A stretch of 64,000 nt of DNA. Origin: Gammaproteobacteria bacterium (lineage in GTDB: Bacteria; Pseudomonadota; Gammaproteobacteria; Chromatiales; Chromatiaceae). Shown here piece by piece: positions 19,213 through 28,603 of this stretch. Both the position numbers and the translations under genes were made by a program. Numbering within the stretch: position 1 is the stretch's first letter; every line of letters begins with the position of its first letter. The stretch lies in the NCBI GenBank assembly GCA_009929855.1, contig RZZN01000005.1:1-64000 (forward strand), in the 5' to 3' direction. The notes under the pieces are model-generated. The model was given only the letters and a program-made list of their open reading frames with translations, was not told the DNA's origin and searched no databases.

Positions 19213-20667
19213 TCAGATGAGGACCACGTCATATTGCTCTTGCGTGTAGAGCGCCTCGGCTTGCAGACGGATCGGGCGGCCGATGAATGATTCAAGCTCC
19301 GCAAGGTGAGCCGATTCCTCGTCGAGCAGTCGGTCGATCACCTCGGGAGAGGCCAAGACGAGCAAGGTCTCGACATCGAATTGACGCGATTCACGCAGGA
19401 TCTCGCGGAAGATCTCGTAGCAGGTGGTCTGCGCGGTCTTGACTGATCCGCGGCCTCCACAGTAAGGGCAAGGTTCACTCAGGACGTGTTCGAGTGACTC
19501 ACGGGTGCGTTTGCGGGTCATCTCCACCAGCCCGAGCGCGGAGACCTCGGTAATGTGGGTCTTGGCGTGGTCGCGGGCCAGACACTTCTCCAAGGCGCGC
19601 AGCACCTGCCGCCGATGCTCCGGCTCGGTCATGTCGATGAAATCGATGATGATGATGCCACCGAGATTGCGCAGTCGCAGCTGCCGGCAGATCGCCTGGG
19701 CTGCTTCCAGATTGGTCTTGAAGATCGTCTCCTCGAGGTTGCGATGACCGACGAAGGCGCCTGTGTTGACATCGATGGTGGTCATGGCCTCGGTCTGATC
19801 GATGACCAGATGCCCACCCGACTTGAGCTGGACCTTGCGTTGCAGGGCCTTGCGGATCTCTTCCTCGACGCCATAGAGATCGAACAGTGGACGCTCCCCC
19901 TGATAATACTCGATCCGTTCCTGGATCTCAGGGATGTACTTGCCAGCGAAGGCGAGCGCCTTGTCGAACATCGCGCGCGAATCGACACGGACCCGCTCCA
20001 CCTCAGGCGTGACCAGGTCGCGCAGCGCGCGCAGGGCCAGGGGGAGGTCATCGTGGATCAGGCCGATCGCGCTCGCCGTGGCACAGCGCTCCTTCACACC
20101 GTGCCACAACCGGGCCAGGAAGGCCATGTCGCGGAACAGCGCATCCTCCTGCACGCCGTCCGCGGCGGTGCGGGCGATGAAGCCGCCCTCACCCTCATGC
20201 GCCTCGACATAGCGTTGCAGGATGTCGCGCAAACGGCGCCGCTCTTCTTCGTCCTCGATCTTCTGCGAGACACCGGTGCTCGCCAAGGCCGGCATGCAAA
20301 CCAGATAGCGCGAGGCCACTGAGATGTTGGTGGTGAGGCGGGCGCCCTTGGTTCCAAGTGGATCCTTGACGACCTGCACGACCAAATGGTCACCCTCATG
20401 AACCAATTCGTGGATATAATCACTGCGTGGCTCGCCGTGCGGACCGATGATGTCCGAGGCATGCAGGAAGGCGGCTCGGTCCAGACCGATGTCGACGAAG
20501 GCCGCCTGCATCCCGGGTAGGACCCGACAGACTCGACCCTTGTAGACATTGCCCACCAGTCCACGGCGCTCGGCGCGCTCGATGACGATCTCTTGCACGA
20601 CGCCACTTTCGACCACGGCGACCCGTGTCTCGGGAGGGGTCACATTGATCAGGATCTCTTCACTCAC
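19213..20667 (-). CDS. rng: Ribonuclease G
   Basis: Endoribonuclease of the RNase E/G family, needed for 16S rRNA 5'-end maturation and mRNA decay. The start is set at a GTG (20667) because the product then begins MSEEILINVTPPETRVAVVE, matching E. coli RNase G; an open frame continues upstream but reads as antisense-like Arg-rich text over maf. The S1 domain (about residues 38-120, YKGRVCRVLPGMQAAFVDIG), the DNase-I-like active site (TTIDVNTGAFVG) and the CPYCGGRG Zn-link are present. The predicted 484 residues agree with the family (489 in E. coli). Confidence 0.95.
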   Translation of the reverse strand: MSEEILINVTPPETRVAVVESGVVQEIVIERAERRGLVGNVYKGRVCRVLPGMQAAFVDIGLDRAAFLHASDIIGPHGEPRSDYIHELVHEGDHLVVQVVKDPLGTKGARLTTNISVASRYLVCMPALASTGVSQKIEDEEERRRLRDILQRYVEAHEGEGGFIARTAADGVQEDALFRDMAFLARLWHGVKERCATASAIGLIHDDLPLALRALRDLVTPEVERVRVDSRAMFDKALAFAGKYIPEIQERIEYYQGERPLFDLYGVEEEIRKALQRKVQLKSGGHLVIDQTEAMTTIDVNTGAFVGHRNLEETIFKTNLEAAQAICRQLRLRNLGGIIIIDFIDMTEPEHRRQVLRALEKCLARDHAKTHITEVSALGLVEMTRKRTRESLEHVLSEPCPYCGGRGSVKTAQTTCYEIFREILRESRQFDVETLLVLASPEVIDRLLDEESAHLAELESFIGRPIRLQAEALYTQEQYDVVLI

Positions 20668-20771
20668 GACCACATCCGCTCGTTTGGCAATCTCTACTTT
20701 GGTCTTTGTCGGCGGGCTTGGTTCTGCCCGGGGCGGAAATTGCGCCAAACAGCGACTGAGTCCAGGCATCG

Positions 20772-21434
20772 CTACAGTGGCGTCGCGTCGATACGATCTG
20801 GCCGCTCGCCGCTGGCTCGACCGTCGGCGGTGGCGAGGATCTGGACACCCACGGCCTCGAGCAAACGTCCAGTCTCGAACAGGGGCAGGCCCATGACCCC
20901 TGAATAGCTCCCCCGCAGATCCGCGATGAAAAGCGCGCCGTAGCCTTGGATCGCATAGCCGCCAGCCTTGTCGAGTGGCTCTCCGGTCTCGCAATAGGCA
21001 CGGATCTGCGCTTCGCTCAGCGTCTTGAAGGTGACCTGACTGTCGCTGAGCGCGGCGAGCTCGCGCCCATCGGCGATGACCGCGACCGCGGTCAGCACTC
21101 GATGCGGGCGTCCCGACAAGGAGCGCAACATCCGCGCGGCACCCGCCAGGTCGGGCGGCTTGCCGAGGACGTCTTGCCCCAGCACGACTGCCGTGTCGGC
21201 CGCCAAGACGACGGCTCGCGCATGCGCTGGCAAGGTCGCCCATGCAGCGCGCGCCTTGTTCATGGCCACCCGTCGGACATAGGTCTCGGGTGACTCATGT
21301 GGTCGCCACATCTCGTCCGTCTCGCGCTCGATGCGCCGCACGCTCAGCCCGATCTGCTCGAGCAGCGCGACTCGGCGCGGCGAGCGCGAGGCGAGATAGA
21401 GCTGGAATCGGTCCGGCCGCCGCGTCTCGGTCAT
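20772..21434 (-). CDS. maf: Maf-family nucleotide pyrophosphatase (YhdE type, dTTP/UTP)
   Basis: House-cleaning enzyme that hydrolyses dTTP, UTP and modified pyrimidine nucleotides. The 220-residue protein has the Maf signature LASRSPRR, the AADTAVV catalytic block, LSGRPH and a C-terminal DKAGGYAIQG segment, which together fit YhdE rather than the 7-methyl-GTP-specific YceF. The start ATG at 21434 overlaps the rlmH stop (ATGA). It lies upstream of rng in the normal order. Confidence 0.93.
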   Translation of the reverse strand: MTETRRPDRFQLYLASRSPRRVALLEQIGLSVRRIERETDEMWRPHESPETYVRRVAMNKARAAWATLPAHARAVVLAADTAVVLGQDVLGKPPDLAGAARMLRSLSGRPHRVLTAVAVIADGRELAALSDSQVTFKTLSEAQIRAYCETGEPLDKAGGYAIQGYGALFIADLRGSYSGVMGLPLFETGRLLEAVGVQILATADGRASGERPDRIDATPL

Positions 21435-21919
21435 CGGGGACAGTCTCCAGCGCCACGATGATACGGATGTCCTTGCACGATGGTCCAGGCGCGGTAGAGC
21501 TGCTCGGCGACGATCACCCGCACCAGCGGATGCGGAAAGGTCAGGCGCGACAATGACCAGCGCCACTCGGCGCGGCTCAGGCAGGGTGCTGCCAGGCCAT
21601 CGGGTCCGCCAATCAGCCAAGCAAGGTCGCGCCCGTCGCTCAGCCAGCTCGCGAGCTGCTCGGCCAAGGTCTCGGTGCTCAAATGGGTGCCGCTGGCGTC
21701 GAGCGCGACGACCCGCGCCGCGCGAGGGATCGCCTTGAGCATGCGTTGTCCCTCCTCCGCGATGGCCCGCTCCACGCTTGCGCCCTTGCCCCGGTAGCCC
21801 GGCTCGATCGCGACGAGCTGGAGCGCGCACTCGGGTGGAAGGCGCTTGACATACTCCAGAAAGCCAGACTCGACCCAGGCCGGCATGCGTTGTCCGACGC
21901 TGATCAAATGGACACGCAT
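21431..21919 (-). CDS. rlmH: 23S rRNA (pseudouridine1915-N3)-methyltransferase
   Basis: SPOUT-class methyltransferase acting on the assembled 70S ribosome. The 162-residue protein shows the typical start [16 protein letters not shown], the knot loop WLIGGPDGL and [22 protein letters not shown]. The family normally ends at HPYHR; here about seven extra residues follow, created by the four-base overlap with maf. It is divergent from the metH-like gene across about 175 bases. Confidence 0.95.
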   Translation of the reverse strand: MRVHLISVGQRMPAWVESGFLEYVKRLPPECALQLVAIEPGYRGKGASVERAIAEEGQRMLKAIPRAARVVALDASGTHLSTETLAEQLASWLSDGRDLAWLIGGPDGLAAPCLSRAEWRWSLSRLTFPHPLVRVIVAEQLYRAWTIVQGHPYHRGAGDCPR

Positions 21920-22095
21920 CGGCTCACGTTCGGTGGGTTGAAGTCGCTATACTGCAACACATGTCCACTCCGGCATGCGACACTGCGCCGGCCACGACGG
22001 ATGTGGCTGGTCTCGCCGGATGTCAATCTCATCTCGATCACCGCCCATCCACTCACGAAAATGCTCACTCCAATCCTCCCGACCAAGACGCCATC

Positions 22096-23148
22096 ATGCC
22101 AGACTCACGCCAGCAACTCACCGAGCTCTTAACGCGCCGCATCCTCGTCCTCGATGGGGCGATGGGCACCATGATCCAAGGCTACGGCTTGACCGAGGCC
22201 GATTATCGCGGCGAGCGCTTCAAGGACTGGCCCACCGATCTCAAGGGCAACAACGACCTACTGTCGATCACCAAGCCTGAGGTGATCCGTGAGATCCACG
22301 ATCAGTATCTGGCTGCCGGAGCCGACATCTTGGAGACCAACACCTTCAACGGCAACCGCCTATCCCAGTCAGACTATGGCCTGGAAGACCATGCCGTCGA
22401 GATCGTGACCGCCGCCGCCCGGATCGCGCGCGAGGTGGCCGATGCCTGGACCGCCAAGACTCCGGACAAGCCGCGATTCGTCGCTGGCGTGCTGGGGCCG
22501 ACCAGCAAGACCGCGAGCATCTCGCCCGATGTCAACGACCCAGGCGCGCGCAACACCCATTTCGACGAGCTGGTCAGTGTCTATAGCGAGGCGACGCGCG
22601 CACTCCTGGCGGCCGATGTCGATCTCATCCTCATCGAGACCATCTTCGATACGCTCAACGCCAAGGCCGCCGCCTTCGCGGTCGATCAGGTCTTCGAGCA
22701 GGATGGGGTGTCGCGTCCACTGATGATCTCGGGAACCATCACCGACGCCTCCGGCCGGACACTCTCCGGTCAGACCGTCGAGGCCTTCTACAATAGCCTG
22801 CGCCATGTCCAGCCACTGGCGATCGGACTCAACTGCGCGCTCGGCCCCGATCTACTCCGCCCGCATGTCGAGGATATGGCACGGGTGGCCGAGTGCTACA
22901 GCACCTTTCACCCCAACGCGGGGTTGCCCAACGAGATGGGTGGCTACGACATGACGCCCGAGCAGATGGCCGCGCATGTCGAGGAATGGGCCACGGCGGG
23001 CTTTCTCAATATCGTCGGAGGCTGCTGCGGTAGCACCCCCGCCCATATCCGGGCGATCGCCGTCGCGGTCGCCGGCAAGGCCCCGCGGCGTCCACGACTG
23101 CCCGAGCATCGCCTGCGGCTCTCTGGACTCGAGGCCTTCAATGTCTGA
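22096..23148 (+). CDS. Free-standing homocysteine-binding domain of cobalamin-dependent methionine synthase
   Basis: A 350-residue protein that corresponds to the first module of MetH and stops at the linker before the pterin module. It carries the full homocysteine/zinc site: Cys in GLNCALGP and the Cys pair in GGCCGSTP, with [27 protein letters not shown] at the start of the barrel. The stop codon falls cleanly after [10 protein letters not shown], so this looks like a true split gene and not a frameshift; the following bases encode no MetH-like continuation. The pterin, cobalamin and reactivation modules must be elsewhere if methionine synthase is functional. The start at 22096 was chosen by similarity; an earlier in-frame ATG (21961) adds 45 unlikely residues. 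Confidence 0.85.
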   Translation: MPDSRQQLTELLTRRILVLDGAMGTMIQGYGLTEADYRGERFKDWPTDLKGNNDLLSITKPEVIREIHDQYLAAGADILETNTFNGNRLSQSDYGLEDHAVEIVTAAARIAREVADAWTAKTPDKPRFVAGVLGPTSKTASISPDVNDPGARNTHFDELVSVYSEATRALLAADVDLILIETIFDTLNAKAAAFAVDQVFEQDGVSRPLMISGTITDASGRTLSGQTVEAFYNSLRHVQPLAIGLNCALGPDLLRPHVEDMARVAECYSTFHPNAGLPNEMGGYDMTPEQMAAHVEEWATAGFLNIVGGCCGSTPAHIRAIAVAVAGKAPRRPRLPEHRLRLSGLEAFNV

Positions 23149-23204
23149 GCCCCGCGCGCGCGGCTGGTCACGGCCGGCGCCCCTGGCTGACACGATTGAA
23201 AACT

Positions 23205-23234
23205 TTGCAGCAATGTGTTGCGACGCAGCATAAT
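23205..23234 (+). promoter_or_regulatory. Putative promoter with palindromic TTGC/GCAA motifs upstream of maeB
   Basis: -35 TTGCAG (23205-23210), 18-base spacer and -10 CATAAT (23229-23234). The -35 sits in the 9-base palindrome TTGCAGCAA (23205-23213); a second palindrome, TGCGACGCA, covers 23219-23227. The reverse complement reads CTGCGTCGCAA, one base from the CTGC-N3-GCAG site reported for the PHB regulator PhaR. The regulator is inference. Confidence 0.4.
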
Positions 23235-23306
23235 GAGCGACCCTCGCCCCTGACCTCGTGCCTTGGGTGGGTGGCGGTCATGGCCCAATCGTTACCGGAG
23301 ACCCCG

Positions 23307-25571
23307 ATGTCGGACTCATTCGAACAGAGCGCGCTCGACTATCACCGCTATCCCAAGCCCGGCAAGCTGGAGATCAAGGCCACCAAGCCGCTTGGCAACC
23401 AGCGCGATTTGGCCTTGGCCTACTCTCCTGGTGTCGCCGCCGCCTGCCGCGAGATCGAGCGTGATCCGCTCAGTGCCTCGCTCTACACCTCGCGGGCCAA
23501 TCTCGTCGCGGTGATCACCAATGGCACGGCGGTCTTGGGTCTCGGCGCCATCGGCGGACTCGCCTCCAAGCCTGTCATGGAGGGCAAGGCGGTTCTCTTC
23601 AAGCAATTCGCCGATATCGATGTCTTCGATATCGAGATCGAGGAGCGTGATCCCCAACAACTCATCGAAACCATCGCGCGTCTGGAGCCGAGCTTCGGCG
23701 GCATCAATCTCGAGGATATCAAGGCGCCCGATTGCTTCATCATCGAGCGTGCGCTCAAGGAGCGGATGCGCATCCCAGTCTTCCACGACGATCAGCATGG
23801 CACCGCGATCGTGGTCAGCGCGGCGATCCTCAATGGCCTGAGAGTCGTCGGCAAGGAGATTGGCTCGGTTCGACTCGTCACCGCGGGTGCGGGTGCCGCG
23901 GCGCTTGCCTGTGTCGATCTGCTGGTCAGTCTCGGCTTGCCCAGGGAGCATGTCATCCTGACCGACATCGCGGGCATCGTCTATCAAGGACGGGTCGAGG
24001 AGATGGATCCCTACAAGGGGCGTTATGCAATCGCCACCGAGCAGCGCACATTGGCCGAGGCGATCGAGGGGGCCGACATCTTCCTGGGTCTCTCCGCCGC
24101 TGGCGTCCTCAAGCCCGAGTGGCTCGGCAAGATGGCCAAGTCGCCGATCATCATGGCCCTGGCCAATCCGACTCCGGAGATCATGCCCGACGTGGCGCGC
24201 GCGGCACGTCCCGATGCCATCATCGCGACCGGCCGTTCGGATTTCCCCAATCAGGTCAACAACGTCCTTTGTTTCCCCTTCATCTTTCGCGGCGCGCTCG
24301 ACTGTGGCGCCACTGAGATCAACGAGGCGATGAAGGTCGCCTGCGTGAAGGCGATCGCCGATCTGGCCCTGGCCGACCCCTCGGACATCGTGCGCGCGGC
24401 CTATGGTGGTGGCCAGTTGACCTTCGGTCCGGACTATCTCATCCCCAAGCCGTTCGACCGTCGACTCATGGAGCACCTGGCCCCGGCGGTCGCCCAAGCG
24501 GCGATGGACAGCGGGGTTGCCACCCGCCCGATCGCCGATCTGGAGGCCTATCGCAGTGCGCTGCATCTGCGCGCCTATCGCACCGGCATGACCATGAAGC
24601 CGGTATTCGATCAGGCTCGTGCCGCGCCCAAGCGGGTGGTCTTCGCCGAGGGTGAGGAGGAGCGGGTGCTCCAGGTGGCGCAGCAGGCGGTGCTCGAAGG
24701 CATCGCCCGACCCATGCTGATCGGGCGGCCCGAGGTGATCGGTCAGCGTATCCAGGCGCTCAGTCTGAATCTGCGCCCAGAGCGCGATTTCGACATGATC
24801 GTCCCCTGCGAGAACAGCAACTTCGAGACCCACTGGAGGACCTTCTACGACCGGGTCAAACGACGCGGTTATGCCCCGGACGAGGTGCAGGAATACATCC
24901 GCAACGATCCCACGGTGCTGGCCGCGACCATGGTGCGCTGCGGGGATGCCGATGCCATGATCTGCGGCATCGTTGGTCGCTATTCACGGCATCTCAAGCA
25001 TGTCGAGGAGGCGATCGGCCGGGCGCCCGGCGTGCGCCATCTGACAGCGATGAGCGCGATCGTCCTGCCGGCCGGGCCGCTCTTCATCGCCGATACCTAT
25101 GTGCAGGACGATCCGAGCGCGGAGGATCTGGCCGAGATCACCTTTCTGTGCGCGACGCAGGTGCAGCGCTTTGGTCTCAGACCCAAGATCGCGTTGGTCT
25201 CGCACTCCAACTTCGGTAGTCATGATTCGCTGTCGGCCCGCAAGATGCAGGAGGCCATGCGACTGCTGCGCGCGCGGGCGCCGAGTTTGGAGGTCGAGGG
25301 AGAGATGCACGCCAATCTCGTGTTCAACGCGGCCATGCGCGAGGCCCGGTTCCCCGAGTCCAAGCTGACCGGGCGGGCCAACCTCTTGATCATGCCCAAT
25401 CAGGATGCCGCCAACATCGCCTTCAATCTGCTGCGGGCCGTCAATGAGGGTGGCACCTTCGGTCCCATGCTGCTCGGGGCCGATCGCGCGGCTCACATCG
25501 TCACGCCGAGCACTTCGGTGCGTGGGCTGCTCAACATGACGGCCCTGGCGGTCGTGCAGGCCGCCGAATAG
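23307..25571 (+). CDS. maeB: NADP-dependent malic enzyme with C-terminal phosphotransacetylase-like domain
   Basis: Decarboxylates malate to pyruvate with NADPH formation. The 754-residue protein has the malic-enzyme domain (about 1-425: [35 protein letters not shown], the Rossmann loop [15 protein letters not shown]) and a PTA-like domain (about 430-754) that in MaeB is regulatory, binding acetyl-CoA, rather than catalytic. The ATG at 23307 is preceded by GGAG at 23297-23300; upstream in-frame ATGs lack this. Together with the glyoxylate genes further right it supports growth on acetate or malate and supplies reducing power. Confidence 0.95.
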   Translation: MSDSFEQSALDYHRYPKPGKLEIKATKPLGNQRDLALAYSPGVAAACREIERDPLSASLYTSRANLVAVITNGTAVLGLGAIGGLASKPVMEGKAVLFKQFADIDVFDIEIEERDPQQLIETIARLEPSFGGINLEDIKAPDCFIIERALKERMRIPVFHDDQHGTAIVVSAAILNGLRVVGKEIGSVRLVTAGAGAAALACVDLLVSLGLPREHVILTDIAGIVYQGRVEEMDPYKGRYAIATEQRTLAEAIEGADIFLGLSAAGVLKPEWLGKMAKSPIIMALANPTPEIMPDVARAARPDAIIATGRSDFPNQVNNVLCFPFIFRGALDCGATEINEAMKVACVKAIADLALADPSDIVRAAYGGGQLTFGPDYLIPKPFDRRLMEHLAPAVAQAAMDSGVATRPIADLEAYRSALHLRAYRTGMTMKPVFDQARAAPKRVVFAEGEEERVLQVAQQAVLEGIARPMLIGRPEVIGQRIQALSLNLRPERDFDMIVPCENSNFETHWRTFYDRVKRRGYAPDEVQEYIRNDPTVLAATMVRCGDADAMICGIVGRYSRHLKHVEEAIGRAPGVRHLTAMSAIVLPAGPLFIADTYVQDDPSAEDLAEITFLCATQVQRFGLRPKIALVSHSNFGSHDSLSARKMQEAMRLLRARAPSLEVEGEMHANLVFNAAMREARFPESKLTGRANLLIMPNQDAANIAFNLLRAVNEGGTFGPMLLGADRAAHIVTPSTSVRGLLNMTALAVVQAAE

Positions 25572-25609
25572 GCCGCGCTGATCGAGCAGGGGGATTGAGC
25601 TGGCTCTCC

Positions 25610-25654
25610 GGGGGGAGCGCGCGGGCAGGCGCATGCTCGCTCGCGTGTCCCCCC
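25610..25654. terminator. GC-rich hairpin between convergent maeB and a membrane-protein gene
   Basis: GGGGGGA (25610-25616) pairs with TCCCCCC (25648-25654), with further imperfect pairing inside. It lies between two convergent genes, so a shared transcription end is likely, but there is no T run on either strand. Confidence 0.35.
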
Positions 25655-25673
25655 TCGGGCGTGGGGCGCTCGC

Positions 25674-26234
25674 CTAGTCGGCGGTGCGGCTGGCCAGGAG
25701 TTTGTGCACGATGATCGAGACGATCACGACGGCCAGCGCGACGATCGACATCATGACCGCGGCATCCTCGATGAAGGCGATCATGATGCCACTGCCGATC
25801 ACGAAGAGACCGACGACAGCCATCTCCAGCTTGCCGTGGATGCCGGAAAGGACCGCGGTCAAGCCGAGTAGAAAGATGATGTGCATGCCAGTGGCCTCGC
25901 TGCTGAGCGTTTCAGCGACTGGCGGGTAATAGAGGATCAGGATCAGTCCGAACAAGGCCGCCCAATGGAAGAAGGTTTTCAGCGCGAAGCGCAGTCGCGT
26001 GCTGGCGTCTTCGCCGGCATCCGGCCAGCCGATCACGAGAGCGAGGATGCCGAAGATGGGGATCAAGATCTGCCAGTAGAGTAGCGCGAACTCGAGCTTC
26101 AAGTCGGTGATCGCGATGCCAGCGATCACCGCGATGAAGAGAAGGATGTAGGGCCATTCGGCCAAAACGAGGCGCCAAAAGCCGCCACTGTGCGTGTCGG
26201 GCTGGGTGAGACTGGGTTGATCGGTCGTCGACAT
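25674..26234 (-). CDS. Small polytopic membrane protein of unknown function
   Basis: A 186-residue protein with a polar N-terminus (about 25 residues) and about five hydrophobic segments (starting near residues 28, 50, 85, 115 and 150). Charged residues cluster in the loops, for example GWPDAGEDASTRLR near residue 70. No family was recognised and there are no catalytic motifs. A strong GAGGAG site precedes the ATG at 26234. A 65-codon reading frame ends 37 bases upstream on the same strand, possibly co-transcribed. It converges on maeB. Confidence 0.75.
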   Translation of the reverse strand: MSTTDQPSLTQPDTHSGGFWRLVLAEWPYILLFIAVIAGIAITDLKLEFALLYWQILIPIFGILALVIGWPDAGEDASTRLRFALKTFFHWAALFGLILILYYPPVAETLSSEATGMHIIFLLGLTAVLSGIHGKLEMAVVGLFVIGSGIMIAFIEDAAVMMSIVALAVVIVSIIVHKLLASRTAD

Positions 26235-26271
26235 GCTCGGGTCTCCTCAGGGTCATGGGGCGTTGGATTCA

Positions 26272-26469
26272 TCACCGATTGGCCACGGGCGGCAGCGCCA
26301 TCGCATCGCGCGGCTCGTACGTGCGAATGCCCGTCTGCAAGACATGGTAGTACGTTCCCGGCGTGACGTCAGGGCCGCATCGCCATGATGGTGCACTGCC
26401 AGGTCTGGCGTGGCGACTGGACGCAATGGCCTGGCCGCGACTGATCAGACGTTGGTCGGCCGCAGTCAC
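26272..26469 (-). CDS. Possible 65-residue hypothetical protein
   Basis: A short reading frame with a distinctly protein-like C-terminal half (PGTYYHVLQTGIRTYEPRD, then a Pro/Leu tail) and neighbour-like codon use. The N-terminal half is less convincing, so the true start may be internal. The stop is 37 bases before the ribosome-binding region of the small membrane protein. No family recognised; spurious coding is a real alternative. Confidence 0.35.
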   Translation of the reverse strand: MTAADQRLISRGQAIASSRHARPGSAPSWRCGPDVTPGTYYHVLQTGIRTYEPRDAMALPPVANR

Positions 26470-26543
26470 TGTTCATCATGTCATTGATCGATTGAGTCTT
26501 TTTAAATGCTTGAACACCACGATTCGATGCCTGGCGAGACGCC

Positions 26544-28112
26544 ATGACCCACCTGGACATGAGTATCGCCCCGGGCTGGCGGGCGACGGGTCGAGAGCTG
26601 CTCAACCCGCATGTCATCGCCATGCTCTTTCTCGGCTTCTCGGCTGGGATCCCGCTTCTGTTGATCTTCTCCTCGCTCTCCTTGTGGCTGCGCGAGGCCG
26701 GAGTCGAGCGTCAGGCTGTCACCTTCTTCAGTTGGGCCGCGCTTGGCTACTCATTCAAATTCGTTTGGGCGCCGCTGATCGACAAGCTGCCCCTGCCTTG
26801 GCTGACGTCTCGACTGGGGCGGCGTCGCGCCTGGCTATTGGTCTCGCAGTTGGCCATCATCGGGGCAATCGTGGGCATGGCGTTGGTGGATCCGGCCAGC
26901 GGCAGTGGACAGATCGCCCGCATGGCGATGGCGGCCGTGCTGCTCGGCTTTTCCTCCGCGACCCAGGACATCGTGATCGATGCCTACCGCATCGAGTCGG
27001 CCGAGCCGCGCCTGCAGGGACTGATGTCATCGACCTATATCGCGGGCTATCGCATCGGCATGGTCGTCGCCGGGGCTGGCGCGCTCTATCTGGCCGCTTG
27101 GCTCGGATCCGATCTGGGTGATTACGACTATCAGGCTTGGCGCATCACCTATCTGATCATGGCCTCCTCCATGCTGATCGGTGTCGTGACGACCCTGATC
27201 ATCCCAGAGCCGCGGACGCAACGCGCGCCGACTCATGTCTATAGGGCGAGCGATTATCTGCGTCTGGTGGCGGTCTTCATGGTCTGTGCCGCGGTCTTCG
27301 CGGCTGGTTTCTTCGTGTCCGCCGCACCCTTTGGCGCGGTGAAGACGGCGCTGGGCAGTGGGCCCCTGAGCGGCTTTTTGTTGGAGGGTCTGCATTTCTT
27401 CGTGGCGGTCGCGGCGGCCGGACTGACCGGTTGGCTCTTGGTCCGTGCCGGGGTCTTGAATCGCAGGATGGCCCGAGAAACCTGGGTCGAGCCGGCGTTG
27501 GATTTCTTCCGCCGCTATGGGTTGGGCACGGCCGTGCTGTTGCTCGCCTTGATCGGGCTCTACCGGATCTCGGATATCGTGCTTGGCGTCATCTCCAATG
27601 TCTTCTACCAGGACATCGGTTTTTCCAAGCCTGAAATCGCCACGGCGGTCAAGACATTCGGGGTCGTGGTCAGCATCGTCGGTGGACTGCTCGGGGGACT
27701 CATGGCGACTCGCTACGGGGTCATGCGGATCCTGATGCTCGGTGCCATCCTTTCGGCGGCGACGAATCTCGTCTTCGTGCTCTTGGCCATGGCCGGGCCC
27801 AATCTGTCGCTGCTCTATTTCGCGGTGGCCGCTGATAATCTAGCGGCTGGATTGGCCAGTGCCGCGTTCGTTGCATTCCTCTCCAGCTTGACCAGTGTCT
27901 CATTCACCGCGGTCCAATATGCCATCTTCAGCTCACTCATGACGCTGTTGCCGAAGGTTCTGGGCGGCTACTCCGGATCCATCGTGGAGACCATCGGTTA
28001 TCCCTGGTTTTTCATCTTCACCACCTTGATCGGCGTGCCGGTCCTACTGCTGGTGTGGTTGGCCGGGCGCGGTCTCGCCATCAAGGAGCAGGCCCAGCCC
28101 GCTCGCGAGTGA
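26544..28112 (+). CDS. ampG: AmpG-type MFS permease (muropeptide transporter family)
   Basis: A 522-residue inner-membrane protein with about 12-14 hydrophobic segments. The AmpG features are clear: LFLGFSAGIPLLLIFSSLSLWLRE at the start, WAPLIDKLPLPWL, GRRRAWLL, SSATQDIVIDAYRIE and STYIAGYRIG. AmpG imports GlcNAc-anhydro-muropeptides for wall recycling, often tied to beta-lactamase induction. The central insert near residues 255-310 makes it longer than E. coli AmpG (491). No ampD, ampC or ampR is nearby, so the recycling role rests on family membership alone. Confidence 0.85.
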   Translation: MTHLDMSIAPGWRATGRELLNPHVIAMLFLGFSAGIPLLLIFSSLSLWLREAGVERQAVTFFSWAALGYSFKFVWAPLIDKLPLPWLTSRLGRRRAWLLVSQLAIIGAIVGMALVDPASGSGQIARMAMAAVLLGFSSATQDIVIDAYRIESAEPRLQGLMSSTYIAGYRIGMVVAGAGALYLAAWLGSDLGDYDYQAWRITYLIMASSMLIGVVTTLIIPEPRTQRAPTHVYRASDYLRLVAVFMVCAAVFAAGFFVSAAPFGAVKTALGSGPLSGFLLEGLHFFVAVAAAGLTGWLLVRAGVLNRRMARETWVEPALDFFRRYGLGTAVLLLALIGLYRISDIVLGVISNVFYQDIGFSKPEIATAVKTFGVVVSIVGGLLGGLMATRYGVMRILMLGAILSAATNLVFVLLAMAGPNLSLLYFAVAADNLAAGLASAAFVAFLSSLTSVSFTAVQYAIFSSLMTLLPKVLGGYSGSIVETIGYPWFFIFTTLIGVPVLLLVWLAGRGLAIKEQAQPARE

Positions 28113-28603
28113 TCGCCGTGGATCCCGGCCGCCGAGTTGCACCAGCCTGGTCTCGCCGCCCCCCGCGTGCCTTTGCGACCAGCGGCCTGGATCGATGCGA
28201 GCTTGACTCTGTGTGAGGCAAACCTGGAGGCAGCGCGACTGATCAAGTCGACACCTTGTCTCTCAGACATGCGAGACACACATGAAACCATACTCCTCGT
28301 GCACTTGGATCGTGCTGTCACTCCAGAGGAGCCGAGGGTGCGGACAATGAGGTGACTCGCGCTGATGACTGACCGCGAGGGAGCGGACAAGCGCCCCTTC
28401 GACGGACGTTCGTGTCGTCTCGTTTTTGGAGGTATGTCAAGTGCCTGGAGGCAGGTCCGTCACAGATTGCTCATGCTCGATCGGATGCGCATGCATGAGC
28501 CCTCGAGAAGTCTATCGAGCGCCGACAGCCACCTTCGACCCGTCACCAACAGGCTTCACTTGAGGCGGCAGCCGATCAACTCGCAGTAGACCCCTTCGGT
28601 ATT
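28113..28603 (+). other. Non-coding gap between ampG and the PAS/EAL gene
   Basis: About 490 bases without a convincing gene. A 6-base inverted repeat, TGTCTC (28257-28262) and GAGACA (28273-28278), has no T tract. The segment should contain the end of ampG transcription and the promoter of the signalling gene, but no clear -35/-10 pair was seen. Confidence 0.4.

Noticed and set aside
20668-21243. Long N-terminal extension of RNase G
   Set aside because: The open frame is mostly Arg/Gly/Ala-rich text antisense-like over maf; the family start fits the GTG at 20667.
21920-22095. SAM or SAH riboswitch ahead of the MetH-like gene
   Set aside because: The gap shows no recognisable SAM or SAH riboswitch core; only a possible -10 (TATACT at 21948) was noted, with no good -35.
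23316-24833. 505-codon frame antisense to maeB
   Set aside because: It is the mirror of a strongly coding gene in GC-rich DNA; the text shows no family resemblance and maeB is certain.
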